A program made the translations under genes and the position numbers. Source: CAXTTV01 sp964247295 (GTDB lineage Bacteria; Chloroflexota; Ktedonobacteria; Ktedonobacterales; Ktedonobacteraceae). From it: DNA of 55,125 nt. Positions 8,230 through 15,772 of this stretch are shown here, piece after piece. Each line of letters opens with the position of its first letter. Positions within the stretch are counted from its first letter, which is position 1. The stretch covers positions 1 through 55,125 of the forward strand of contig CAXTTV010000006.1 in NCBI GenBank assembly GCA_964247295.1, given 5' to 3'. Below the pieces are notes generated by a model. It had not been told where the DNA came from. It saw nothing but the letters and a program-made list of their open reading frames with translations, and searched no databases.

Positions 8230-8901
8230 TCAGGCCAGTAGCTTCTGGATCGCCTGATCCAGGGTCTGCTGTGAGATCTCGCCCGGCACTACCTGAACAA
8301 TCTTCCCATCCCGATTAATAAACACCGTCTGAGGCATATACGTCAGCCCGTAGTCGATCGCCACCTTGCCCTTAGGATCACTGGCATTCGCATAGGTGAT
8401 GGCATATTTTGACAGGAAGTCGCGGGCTGTATCCTCGCGATCCTCGCCATTAACCCCCAGAAAGACCACACCCTGAGATTGGACGTGCAGCCATGTGCTC
8501 TGCATTCTAGAAGCCTCGCTCTGACAGGGGCCACACCAGGAGGCCCAGATATTCAGCACCACCGGTTTCCCCTTGTAGGCGGCCAGGTGGACCGGCGTCT
8601 GCTGAATACCCGTCTTTGTCAGTGTTTGAAGCGTAAAGTCGGGAGCGGATTTGCCCAGCAGAGGCCCATTATAGGTAAGCTCACCGATCGAGCCATTACT
8701 CTCAGGAGTCGTACTGGTAGAATTGGCCTGATTGGCCGGAGTCACCAGTTGGGACCAGAGAAGGACTAGCAGGGCTATCGACAGCAGGCTGGAGATCGCA
8801 AAAACAACCATCGAGCGCTTTCGACCGGGAGCCGGCTTCAATGCTGGCGTTGCATCAGTTGAAGAGTTCTCGGAACTAAGCGTACCCTCTTTTATATCCA
8901 T
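8230..8901 (-). CDS. TlpA/ResA/CcmG-type thiol-disulfide oxidoreductase
   Basis: Encodes 223 residues. A cytoplasmic tail and a membrane anchor (about 30-50) precede a thioredoxin-fold domain (about 85-223) with SAPDFTLQTL, the active site WASWCGPC (C123, C126), and the cis-proline loop YMPQTVFI. Such proteins keep apocytochrome cysteines reduced (CcmG/ResA) or load copper into oxidase. It is the first gene of the ccm operon, 45 nt or so downstream of the shared-architecture promoter at 8953-9017. Confidence 0.9.
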   Translation of the reverse strand: MDIKEGTLSSENSSTDATPALKPAPGRKRSMVVFAISSLLSIALLVLLWSQLVTPANQANSTSTTPESNGSIGELTYNGPLLGKSAPDFTLQTLTKTGIQQTPVHLAAYKGKPVVLNIWASWCGPCQSEASRMQSTWLHVQSQGVVFLGVNGEDREDTARDFLSKYAITYANASDPKGKVAIDYGLTYMPQTVFINRDGKIVQVVPGEISQQTLDQAIQKLLA

Positions 8902-8952
8902 AATGCCATATACTCACAAAGATAATCATAAAAGATAGATGAAACCAATCTG

Positions 8953-9017
8953 ATTATGGGAGTTCTCCCTTTTAGCCACCTTGCAGCCTGAAAAAATCAC
9001 CTTACAGGCACCTGAAT
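8953..9017 (-). promoter_or_regulatory. Shared-architecture promoter P1 (ccm operon)
   Basis: Read toward the ccm genes: ATTCAGGT-GC-CTGTAAGG (9017-9000), 13 bp, CTGCAAGG (8986-8979), 20 bp, CATAAT (8958-8953). The place where a -35 would sit reads AGGTGG, far from TTGACA, and overlaps the third box. Three more promoters in the window share this layout. An OmpR-type activator replacing the -35 is the simplest reading. Confidence 0.7.
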
Positions 9018-9140
9018 ATTATACAGCAAGTATTTACTGAAAGAAATGTGCTCTGAAGATAATGGATCATATTATGTAAATTTACTGTGCGCGAAATATA
9101 AAGTCCAGGAATATTCTCTATATATTCGGTTGTGTTATAG

Positions 9141-9198
9141 ATCATTAATAATAGGATAACCATACATCAATACATGTATTTTGGGCTTAATTAATGAT
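9141..9198. promoter_or_regulatory. Inverted repeats upstream of the RiPP promoter
   Basis: The 9-bp inverted repeat ATCATTAAT (9141-9149) / ATTAATGAT (9190-9198) flanks a 12-bp perfect palindrome AATACATGTATT (9169-9180). The block lies 39 bp upstream of the -35 at 9237. In such AT-rich DNA palindromes can arise by chance, so an operator role is tentative. The rest of 9018-9236 is AT-rich with no gene seen. Confidence 0.35.
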
Positions 9199-9236
9199 TT
9201 TAGCAAAATATACTTTTCAAGAAATAAATATATGAA

Positions 9237-9265
9237 TTGAAATTAATAAAAATGTATGTTATAAT
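9237..9265 (+). promoter_or_regulatory. Consensus sigma-70-type promoter of the RiPP cluster
   Basis: TTGAAA (9237-9242), 17-bp spacer, TATAAT (9260-9265). Transcription should start near 9272, giving a leader of about 46 nt before the precursor peptide. This is the best match to consensus in the window and contrasts with the -35-less ccm and cox promoters. Confidence 0.8.
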
Positions 9266-9317
9266 GAAAAAGCAGTATTAAATATATCTGCTAATTTAAA
9301 ATGAAAGGAGGATTATT

Positions 9318-9383
9318 ATGAAAATTAAGATTCGTCGTTGTACTTCTATTGCAGCAACAGCATCCTGGTGGATTATTGCTTAG
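9318..9383 (+). CDS. Putative RiPP precursor peptide (21 residues)
   Basis: A very short ORF, ATG to TAG, behind AAAGGAGG (9304-9311), a near-perfect Shine-Dalgarno 6 nt before the ATG. The peptide begins with the basic MKIKIRRC, passes through a Thr/Ser/Ala stretch and ends SWWIIA. It is the first gene after the promoter at 9237 and is followed by enzymes with PqqD-like peptide-binding domains, the arrangement expected of a modified-peptide precursor. MccA of microcin C (7 residues) shows that very short substrates exist for ThiF-type enzymes. No homolog is recognised; candidate modification sites are C8, the Trp pair and the C-terminal Ala. Confidence 0.7.
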   Translation: MKIKIRRCTSIAATASWWIIA

Positions 9384-9418
9384 CTATTGATTTAGTGTAG
9401 TTATGCAGGTTTGCAACA

Positions 9419-9463
9419 GCATAAAACACGAAAAATGTTTTATGCATAAAAGCAGTTTTCGTG
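9419..9463 (+). promoter_or_regulatory. Overlapping alternative hairpins between precursor and enzyme genes
   Basis: Hairpin A: GCATAAAACA (9419-9428) / TGTTTTATGC (9436-9445), a perfect 10-bp stem with a 7-nt loop. Hairpin B: CACGAAAA (9427-9434) / TTTTCGTG (9456-9463), a perfect 8-bp stem using A's loop, so the two cannot form together. Neither is followed by a U run. A switch, a processing site or a 3' stabiliser that makes more precursor than enzyme would all fit. A weaker inverted repeat GAATGC (9495-9500) / GCATTC (9515-9520) follows. Confidence 0.5.
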
Positions 9464-9582
9464 ATAGGAACATCTTTAAGGCATTATTTATTTAGAATGC
9501 CAGGATGTAGTGTTGCATTCCTGCATCATTTATAGTGTCGAAGCGGATTAAAGTTCGCTTGTTACGTTATAGGATGGAGATT

Positions 9583-10779
9583 ATGACACAAATATTTTCA
9601 AACCTTTATCCACGTATTAAACCTATTTATCCTATTTATCGAGTGACTCCAACAAGTTTTCGTATTGGAGCACAAGTTAACGTAACAGCCGAATTTGATG
9701 ATGAAGATGGGCAAGTTTGGGAGTTAGTTCAGTTAATGGATGGCACGCGTTCTTTTTCCGATCTTGTTCTAGCTATGCAAAAAAAATTTCCAGACCTTAG
9801 TGTCGAGGATGTAGAAGCAGGTATTGCAACCCTTGATGAAGAAGGATTTGTTGAAAACGCAAAATTATCTAGATATGATGCTCAAACGAGCGATCCTGAG
9901 ATACGATACATAGGTAATGTAAACTTTTTTAGTCATTATGCTCGCTTAACTACTAAAAGGGGTGGTATCCAGGATCAACTTCGTCGTGCGCATGTTGTCT
10001 TACTCGGTCTAGGAGGAGCTGGATCAAACATTCTGCCATTGCTTGCCGCCAGTGGGATCGGAACCATCACTGCTGTAGATTATGATCATGTCGAGCTAAG
10101 CAATCTAAATCGTCAGTTCCTATATAGTGAGCAAGATATTGGGGAACTCAAAACCGAAAGTGCCAGACGTATTGTTAATAAGCTTAACAGTACGGTCTCG
10201 TTTTCAACGATTACCCGGAAAATTGAGTCAGCCGAAGATGTTCAACCAATTATCCAGGGGGCCAATCTGGTTATTTGTGCGATTGACGAGCCGCCTTTTC
10301 TTGCGCAACGCCGGGTGAATTACGCCTGCGTTAAAGAGAATGTACCTTGTCTGTATGGGTTCACCCAGGTTACACATGGACGTTTATTTACAGTTTTGCC
10401 TGGAAAAACAGGATGTTTCGACTGCTTACACATTCACTATGATAAAGGTGATCCAGTCTTTCAAAAGCAGTTACAGGGGTTTTTCTCTGCAAACTTTGTA
10501 GCTCCCACCATCTCCTTTGTTCCTCAAATTGCCAAATTATGCGCGATTATCGCTGATGAAGCAGTTCGTTTGTTGACAAACTACACGCCGCCTCAGTCGG
10601 TTGCGACGCAACTAGAGGTTGATTATGAGCTGAATAATGTACAGCCTTTGACGATTTGGCCGAGGTATGAGCAGGAGTGTCCTACATGTGGTTATGGTCA
10701 GGAGGAACATTTTCCTGGGAATGATGCCTATCCAGGAGGTGTGACGCGACAAGGGCGCGTCTCGACAAAAATGTCTTAA
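9583..10779 (+). CDS. ThiF/MccB-like adenylating enzyme with N-terminal PqqD-like domain
   Basis: Encodes 398 residues. Residues about 10-95 form a PqqD-like winged-helix segment (VWELVQLMDGTRSFSDLVLA, then SVEDVEAGIATLDEEGFVE), the usual RiPP recognition element. The rest is an E1/ThiF Rossmann domain: GLGGAGSN nucleotide loop, VDYDHVELSNLNRQ with the arginine finger, the IDEP loop, and two zinc-type CxxC pairs (CFDC and CPTC). E1-like enzymes adenylate a peptide C-terminus or side-chain carboxylate; in microcin C (MccB) and pantocin-type clusters they modify the precursor. The ATG at 9583 is preferred (AGGA 8 nt upstream); a GTG at 9535 is possible. Confidence 0.88.
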   Translation: MTQIFSNLYPRIKPIYPIYRVTPTSFRIGAQVNVTAEFDDEDGQVWELVQLMDGTRSFSDLVLAMQKKFPDLSVEDVEAGIATLDEEGFVENAKLSRYDAQTSDPEIRYIGNVNFFSHYARLTTKRGGIQDQLRRAHVVLLGLGGAGSNILPLLAASGIGTITAVDYDHVELSNLNRQFLYSEQDIGELKTESARRIVNKLNSTVSFSTITRKIESAEDVQPIIQGANLVICAIDEPPFLAQRRVNYACVKENVPCLYGFTQVTHGRLFTVLPGKTGCFDCLHIHYDKGDPVFQKQLQGFFSANFVAPTISFVPQIAKLCAIIADEAVRLLTNYTPPQSVATQLEVDYELNNVQPLTIWPRYEQECPTCGYGQEEHFPGNDAYPGGVTRQGRVSTKMS

Positions 10780-10806
10780 AAGGATAGATGGAGCGATATA
10801 GAGTTT

Positions 10807-11874
10807 ATGCGAGAGGCAAACGAGATAAAAGTGATACATAGAACCAGCCGTATCTTATTCAGGCCATTTTTCTTATCCCAAGGTAAAGATCAGACTGTTT
10901 TTAGATGCAGTGATAGTACTGAATATCTAGAGTTTGATGCGGTTGGTGGGAATATTATCAACTACCTAGACAGTGGACAGACCATTTCTGAGACACAACA
11001 TGAGGTCGAGAAAGCTGCGCATATGCCTGTTGATGTTGTGTCTTTTGTTGATGAATTAGAGCATCTTGGTTATGTAACGATACTTGGTCCGGATGCCACT
11101 CATGGTGGAAGCGTTCGTGTATTTCTTCAACCTCGTATGCGTACGCATTTTTTCTGGTGGTGGGGCTTTTTCGCTCTGGCACTTGCTTCTTGTACCTTCA
11201 ACATTGCTGTATTTTTCGCTCATCCGTTACCCTGGCCGCCTATTTCTGCCCTTGTACTTCCCGATGTACCATTTCTCGTAACTCTGGTTGTCCTGTTCCT
11301 TATTGATCTTACATCCAATGTGTTTCATGAAGGTGCACATTTCCTCGTAGGGTGGATCTATGGGCTTGCACCTCGGTTCAGGTTGGGGCGTCGAGGTTTT
11401 TGGTTTGTGGTTGAAACAGACGTAACCGGTGTATGGGAACTCAAACGGACCTGGCGTTGGCGACCTCTACTTGCTGGACTGATGAGCGATATAACATTGA
11501 TTGCCGTAGCCCTTCTGATCTCGCTTAATACAGGGTCTCAGTCATTAGCGTTTCATATTACCCGGTCGGCTGTTGTACTTATCCTGGCAAAAATGTTGTG
11601 GCAATGCCAGTGGTATCTGCGTACAGATCTGTATTTTCTCTGGATTACAATGACCGATATACATCAGATAAGACAGGCCGCCTGGAATATGATCTCAAGG
11701 AGAAAAAAATCAGAAAGCCAACAGGGTATTAGAAATGCGAGCAGTCTAGAGGTGATGTCTTACTTAATGTCATTGCCAATTGCGATTGTAACAACGGTGT
11801 TGCTTTGCCTCTGGTTTGTCTTTCCTATCATGTTAACAGGATTACGTCTCGTTTTACCTTTTTTTATGGGCTGA
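10807..11874 (+). CDS. M50-like membrane metallopeptidase with PqqD-like N-terminus
   Basis: Encodes 355 residues. Residues about 10-90 are PqqD-like (FDAVGGNIINYLDSGQTISE, then VDVVSFVDELEHLGYVTIL). A membrane region with about six helices follows, with the zinc site HEGAH (HExxH) in SNVFHEGAHFLVGW and a third-ligand-type Asp in YLRTDLYFLW, as in peptide zinc metalloproteases of RiPP clusters (YydH-like, M50). It probably cleaves or handles the modified peptide at the membrane during export. It sits 27 bp behind the ThiF gene. The ribosome binding site is weak. Confidence 0.85.
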   Translation: MREANEIKVIHRTSRILFRPFFLSQGKDQTVFRCSDSTEYLEFDAVGGNIINYLDSGQTISETQHEVEKAAHMPVDVVSFVDELEHLGYVTILGPDATHGGSVRVFLQPRMRTHFFWWWGFFALALASCTFNIAVFFAHPLPWPPISALVLPDVPFLVTLVVLFLIDLTSNVFHEGAHFLVGWIYGLAPRFRLGRRGFWFVVETDVTGVWELKRTWRWRPLLAGLMSDITLIAVALLISLNTGSQSLAFHITRSAVVLILAKMLWQCQWYLRTDLYFLWITMTDIHQIRQAAWNMISRRKKSESQQGIRNASSLEVMSYLMSLPIAIVTTVLLCLWFVFPIMLTGLRLVLPFFMG

Positions 11875-11880
11875 TAGAAA

Positions 11881-11913
11881 CTCTGACAACCGCATCCAGG
11901 CAGGTAGTCAGAG
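11881..11913 (+). promoter_or_regulatory. Intercistronic hairpin before the MFS gene
   Basis: CTCTGAC (11881-11887) / GTCAGAG (11907-11913), a 7-bp stem with a 19-nt loop in the 69-bp gap. No U run follows, so it is probably an mRNA-processing or stability element rather than a terminator. Confidence 0.3.
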
Positions 11914-11943
11914 AGCTGTTGGAGAAGCATAGAAGGACTGAGC

Positions 11944-13221
11944 ATGGTCGCTATTTTTAAGAGTCGCAACTTTACATTACTATGGGTTGGTCAGTTGATC
12001 TCCGTGTCTGGTGACTGGCTTTTAACTATTGCTGTTCCGTTTTTCGTCTATCAGTTGACTGGATCATTATTGCAGACTGGCTTAACCTATATGGTTGAAC
12101 TACTTCCACGTCTTCTGGTGGGACCACTGGCTGGCGTGTTTGTCGATCGCTGGAATCGACGCTCTACAATGCTTATGATCGATCTTCTTCGTGCTCTTGT
12201 GCTGTGCCTACTTTTCTTTGTACATAATAGCTCGACCGTCCCGCTGATCTATGTAGCGATGTTTTTACAAGCAACCCTCTCCCAATTTTTTACGCCGGCC
12301 TCGAATGCGCTTCTTCCAAATATTGTGGATAGAGAGCATCTAGTTACAGCCAACTCAGCCATGTCTCTAAATGAGGCATTAACCCGTCTGATTGGCCCTC
12401 CGATCGGTGGCTTTCTACTCGCGCTTCTAGGTCTTACAGGTATGGTGATCGTAGATAGTCTAACGTATCTTTTCTCCGCCTGTATGATCTGGTTGATAGT
12501 TACTCCACAATCACTAAATAGGAGTCCGAACAGTCCACTCTCATTTCATGAGAACGTTGTGGAGGTTGGGCACGAGTGGATGACAGGTCTTAGATTAATC
12601 ACAGAAAAGCCACTGCTCAAAGGCATTTTTGTCATAGCTGTTTTTGTTATGTTTGCTCAGGGGATCTTAAATGCTATTCTGGTGGTGTTTACCAAACAAT
12701 ATATGCATCAGGGGGCAGTGGCTTATGGATGGATGATCACATCTCAGGGCATAGGCTCTTTTATCGGTGCCATCCTGATAGGCACGCTGGGAAAGCGAGT
12801 TCAGCCTGATTATATTGTCGCCACAGCACTTGGTGTCTGTGGTATTGCCTTGCTATGTATTGCAAATTATCCAGTGCTGGCTCTGGCACTGGTTCTGCTA
12901 GCGATCGCCGGAGTATTTGTCGTAGGGTTCTTAATTATCATACAATCGTTGCTTCAAAGCGAGGTTGCTGATAACTATCGAGGGCGCATCATGGCGCTTT
13001 TCGAGACGATTTTAGCCGGGGGAATGCTTTGTGGAATGCTGTGTGCCAGTCTGCTTGGAGATCATTTAGGCGTCATACCATTATTTGATGCTTCCGCTAT
13101 CCTGACAATTCTCGCCAGCCCTCTTTCATTTGTTGTACTACATAAGGTTAAACAAATTTCTCTTCCACAAGATCAGAGCTCTGGTAACGCATCTGTTTCA
13201 ACGACCAGTACTATAGCGTAA
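11944..13221 (+). CDS. MFS efflux transporter
   Basis: Encodes 425 residues with 12 membrane helices. The start FKSRNFTLLWVGQLISVSGDWL and the loop 2-3 motif GVFVDRWNRRSTM place it in the MFS_3 (EntS/macrolide-efflux-like) group. It is the last gene of the RiPP cluster, 69 bp after the protease-like gene, so peptide export or self-immunity is the likely job. A typical RiPP cluster uses an ABC exporter, so an MFS exporter is slightly unusual. AAGGA lies ahead of the ATG. Confidence 0.88.
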   Translation: MVAIFKSRNFTLLWVGQLISVSGDWLLTIAVPFFVYQLTGSLLQTGLTYMVELLPRLLVGPLAGVFVDRWNRRSTMLMIDLLRALVLCLLFFVHNSSTVPLIYVAMFLQATLSQFFTPASNALLPNIVDREHLVTANSAMSLNEALTRLIGPPIGGFLLALLGLTGMVIVDSLTYLFSACMIWLIVTPQSLNRSPNSPLSFHENVVEVGHEWMTGLRLITEKPLLKGIFVIAVFVMFAQGILNAILVVFTKQYMHQGAVAYGWMITSQGIGSFIGAILIGTLGKRVQPDYIVATALGVCGIALLCIANYPVLALALVLLAIAGVFVVGFLIIIQSLLQSEVADNYRGRIMALFETILAGGMLCGMLCASLLGDHLGVIPLFDASAILTILASPLSFVVLHKVKQISLPQDQSSGNASVSTTSTIA

Positions 13222-13233
13222 TGAGGTTATAAA

Positions 13234-13252
13234 GGGAGCCATATCGGCTCCC
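13234..13252. terminator. Bidirectional terminator hairpin
   Basis: GGGAGCC-atatc-GGCTCCC, a 7-bp GC-rich perfect stem between the convergent MFS and DJ-1/PfpI genes. There is no U run on the plus side, so intrinsic termination may be weak or factor-assisted. Confidence 0.55.
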
Positions 13253-13274
13253 TGACTACAACTGCACTTCCTGA

Positions 13275-13832
13275 TCAGGCTGTGGCTTTGCTCCTCATAA
13301 ACAGCGCGATCGCCGCCTGACTAAAGGCCGGAATATCATCGGGCTGACGGCTGCTTAACAGATTGCCATCCTCGACCACTTCCTGATCCACCCAGTTACC
13401 GCCAGCGTTGCGAATGTCATCCTGGATTGTGTGGAAGCTGGTCAGTGTGCGCCCCTTGACCAATCCCGCTGAGATTAGCAACCAGGGCGCGTGGCAGATG
13501 ACCGCTATCGGCTTCTGATCGTTCGCGAAAGCTTTGACAAAGGCCTGGGCCTGAGGGCTCAAACGAATGAAATCGGCGTTGAGTGCGCCACCGGGAAGCA
13601 GGAGAGCGTCAAAGTCATCGGGTTTGGCTTGATCGAGCGTCTGATCTACTGGAAAGCTATCGCCAATCTGGTCGTGATTGATCCCTTTAACCTTGCCGGG
13701 CTTCACACTGATCAATATGGTTTTCGCGCCCGCCTCTTCAAAAGCCTTACGCGGCTCCGTCATCTCGACCTGCTCAAAATCATCGGAAACAATAATCGCG
13801 ACTTTCATGCCGCTCAATTGACTACCTTGCAT
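13275..13832 (-). CDS. DJ-1/PfpI family protein
   Basis: Encodes 185 residues of the class I glutamine amidotransferase-like fold: KVAIIVSDDFEQVEMTEP at the start, the LLPGG loop, and the nucleophile elbow AVICHAPWLL with the catalytic-type Cys followed by His. PfpI-type proteins act as proteases, deglycases or chaperones in stress response. The start at 13832 has AAGGG about 8 nt upstream. Monocistronic between two terminator-like hairpins. Confidence 0.92.
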   Translation of the reverse strand: MQGSQLSGMKVAIIVSDDFEQVEMTEPRKAFEEAGAKTILISVKPGKVKGINHDQIGDSFPVDQTLDQAKPDDFDALLLPGGALNADFIRLSPQAQAFVKAFANDQKPIAVICHAPWLLISAGLVKGRTLTSFHTIQDDIRNAGGNWVDQEVVEDGNLLSSRQPDDIPAFSQAAIALFMRSKATA

Positions 13833-13850
13833 AATATCACCCTTTCATAA

Positions 13851-13917
13851 CTGAAAAGCGGAGATGCGAGGGGCTGCTTGCCCCCTGCTTCCCCTTCAAC
13901 CATCGAAGAAGGCATTG
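13851..13917. repeat. Dispersed intergenic repeat (family 2, copy A)
   Basis: Begins CTGAAAAGCGGAGATGCGAG, contains the hairpin GGGGC-tgctt-GCCCC (13870-13884) and ends CGAAGAAGGCATTG. Copy B at 18304-18397 has the same start and end around a longer hairpin core. Both lie just upstream of minus-strand genes. REP/MITE-like, non-coding. Confidence 0.55.
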
Positions 13918-14024
13918 TTGTTTACATCTCAAACACGAACGACTTTCAAAATGGGTGACTGAGCTATTGGATTGCTCGTAGTTTAAATGGCCTTAATCTA
14001 TCCATGACTCTCGTTTAATAAAGT

Positions 14025-14044
14025 ACGTGTAGAATTATACACGT
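14025..14044. promoter_or_regulatory. Inverted repeat upstream of the phosphoesterase gene
   Basis: ACGTGTA-N6-TACACGT, a perfect 7-bp inverted repeat 37 bp before the start codon, just ahead of a -10-like TATAGT (14053-14058). It is placed where an operator would overlap the promoter. No regulator is identified. Confidence 0.4.
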
Positions 14045-14081
14045 GCCTTTATTATAGTGTTTTACTACAGGGAGAGATACA

Positions 14082-14963
14082 ATGGGAAAGCATTCTCGCG
14101 TTCTATGGGGAGTCCTCACGCGTTCTGGACTATTACTGGCGATCGGCCTGTTGTCATTTGGTTTGTTGGCCTCAAAAGCGCAGGCGCAAAAAACGGTGTT
14201 TCCAAAGCCAGATCATGTCGTAATTGTGATGGAAGAGAACCATAGCTACTCTGACATTATTGGATCGTCTGACGCGCCGTATATCAACGCTCTGGCCGCG
14301 CAGGGAGCCTCATTTACTAACTCGCATGGGGTGACGCATCCCAGCGAACCCAACTATCTGGCGCTTTTCTCAGGCTCAACGCATGGCCTTACCAGTGATG
14401 CCTGCCCCAAGTCTTATTCCGGACCGGATCTGGGGAGTGAGCTCATAAATGCCAATGATACATTCGCGGGCTATTCAGAAAATCTGCCAAACGCTGGCTA
14501 TACAGGTTGCACTGCCCCCAGTAGCTCAAATGCCCTGTACGCGCGCAAGCACAATCCCTGGGTCAGCATGACCGATGTTCCGGCCAGTGCGAACCAGCCA
14601 TTTACCAGCTTTCCTACAAATTATGCTCAGCTTCCTACAGTCTCTTTTGTAGTTCCCAATCAACAGGACGATATGCATTCGGCCTCGATTGCTAAAGGGG
14701 ACACCTGGCTGAAAAATCATCTGGATGGGTACGCACAGTGGGCGAAAACGCATAATAGCCTGCTGATTGTCACCTGGGATGAAGATGATGGCTCAACTGA
14801 TAACCAGGTCGCAACGATCTTTGTGGGTCCAATGGTGAAGGCTGGTGATTATAGCAAGTCCATTAACCATTACAATGTGTTACGCACTTTAGAAGATCTT
14901 TACGGACTGCCGTATGCCAACAATAGCGCGACCGTGACACCCATTACTGATATCTGGAAATAA
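14082..14963 (+). CDS. Secreted phosphoesterase (acid phosphatase / phospholipase C-like)
   Basis: Encodes 293 residues. A signal peptide (hydrophobic residues 12-32, ending SKAQAQ) precedes a phosphoesterase family domain: HVVIVMEENHSYSDIIG metal-site motif, the THPSEPNYLALFSGS loop and the distal VTWDEDDGSTDN metal ligands. The family includes bacterial acid phosphatases and phospholipases C that act outside the membrane. AGGGAGAG lies before the ATG. Single gene with its own promoter region. Confidence 0.88.
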   Translation: MGKHSRVLWGVLTRSGLLLAIGLLSFGLLASKAQAQKTVFPKPDHVVIVMEENHSYSDIIGSSDAPYINALAAQGASFTNSHGVTHPSEPNYLALFSGSTHGLTSDACPKSYSGPDLGSELINANDTFAGYSENLPNAGYTGCTAPSSSNALYARKHNPWVSMTDVPASANQPFTSFPTNYAQLPTVSFVVPNQQDDMHSASIAKGDTWLKNHLDGYAQWAKTHNSLLIVTWDEDDGSTDNQVATIFVGPMVKAGDYSKSINHYNVLRTLEDLYGLPYANNSATVTPITDIWK

Positions 14964-14986
14964 GGACTGAGACCTGATTGATCCCG

Positions 14987-15013
14987 ACCAGATCTTCTAT
15001 AAAGATCTGGTCC
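14987..15013. terminator. Bidirectional terminator between convergent genes
   Basis: GACCAGATCTT (14987-14997), 5-nt loop, AAGATCTGGTC (15003-15013): a perfect 11-bp stem, followed on the plus strand by CTCTTTTAT. Confidence 0.7.
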
Positions 15014-15020
15014 TCTTTTA

Positions 15021-15614
15021 TCAGGCGGGAGCGAGTTCATTACTACGTTGATGCGTGGTTCCAAGGGTCCACCAGAGCAGGGCAACAAAGCCCAGGGCCA
15101 GCCCCAGTACGAAAAGCGCGGGATGGATCAGCATGCCGATGATCGCTAGCATCAGGGCCGCCGCTGTAATCAAAGGCCAGATGCTTGGAGAGCCAATGAC
15201 GATTTCCGGCGCAGCCAGATGCACAACTGGAAGGAGTCGGCCCGCTTGAGGATAGGTGCTCATAAGATGATCGACAGTCGTGTGAAGATTTCGAGCGTCA
15301 AAGGGCTTTGAAACAATCGTCATCTTCTCGGAAAGATAGGGTCGGTTTTCACCCCAGGAAAGAACAACGATAGGGAGATCCGTGAAACGAGGGTCTTCAC
15401 GCAAGCTTGCTAGATCGGACCAGCGGCTCCCAATACCGCTATCGACATCGTGAATAAGCAGGTGAGGAGTTTTGATATTCAGTAGGGAAAGATGCTTTAG
15501 AGAAGGCGACTCAATTACCTGTAGTCCCCGGCTTTGCAGACCCAGGGAGATCAGGCGACGCAGCGCAGTATCCGCCTCGACCAGTACCACGGTCCGCTCA
15601 TATATATCCAGCAT
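15021..15614 (-). CDS. Receiver-domain protein with a C-terminal subunit IV-like two-helix membrane module
   Basis: Encodes 197 residues. Residues 8-118 are a CheY-like receiver: VVLVEAD at strand 1 (E13, A14 where the usual pair is Asp-Asp), a plausible phospho-acceptor D56 in LLIHDVDSG, and the conserved lysine K103 in SKPFD. Residues about 145-190 are two membrane helices, PSIWPLITAAALMLAIIG onward, similar to those of the oxidase subunit IV-like protein at 19245 and the BON protein at 25843. No DNA-binding or output enzyme is present. The ATG at 15614 has GGAGG 7 nt upstream. It is preceded by promoter P2, one of the four shared-architecture promoters. Confidence 0.8.
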   Translation of the reverse strand: MLDIYERTVVLVEADTALRRLISLGLQSRGLQVIESPSLKHLSLLNIKTPHLLIHDVDSGIGSRWSDLASLREDPRFTDLPIVVLSWGENRPYLSEKMTIVSKPFDARNLHTTVDHLMSTYPQAGRLLPVVHLAAPEIVIGSPSIWPLITAAALMLAIIGMLIHPALFVLGLALGFVALLWWTLGTTHQRSNELAPA

Positions 15615-15685
15615 CTCAGATCCTCCGTGGAGTCTGGCCTGTGACAACACCAGCCAGATGCTTTCTCTTTCGTATCCTATACAAG

Positions 15686-15752
15686 AGAATAGGAGAAAGA
15701 CATTACAGGCTCTTTACGGTTCCGACCCTTTTGCCTTACAGTTACCTGAATG
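15686..15752 (-). promoter_or_regulatory. Shared-architecture promoter P2 (receiver-membrane gene)
   Basis: Read toward the gene: ATTCAGGT-AA-CTGTAAGG (15752-15735), 15 bp, CCGTAAAG (15719-15712), 20 bp, TATTCT (15691-15686). The first two boxes are identical to those of P4. The third box is 2 bp further away than in the other three promoters, but its 20-bp distance to the -10 is kept. Confidence 0.6.
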
Positions 15753-15772
15753 AAGCTGTGTCTCGGCGTTTT

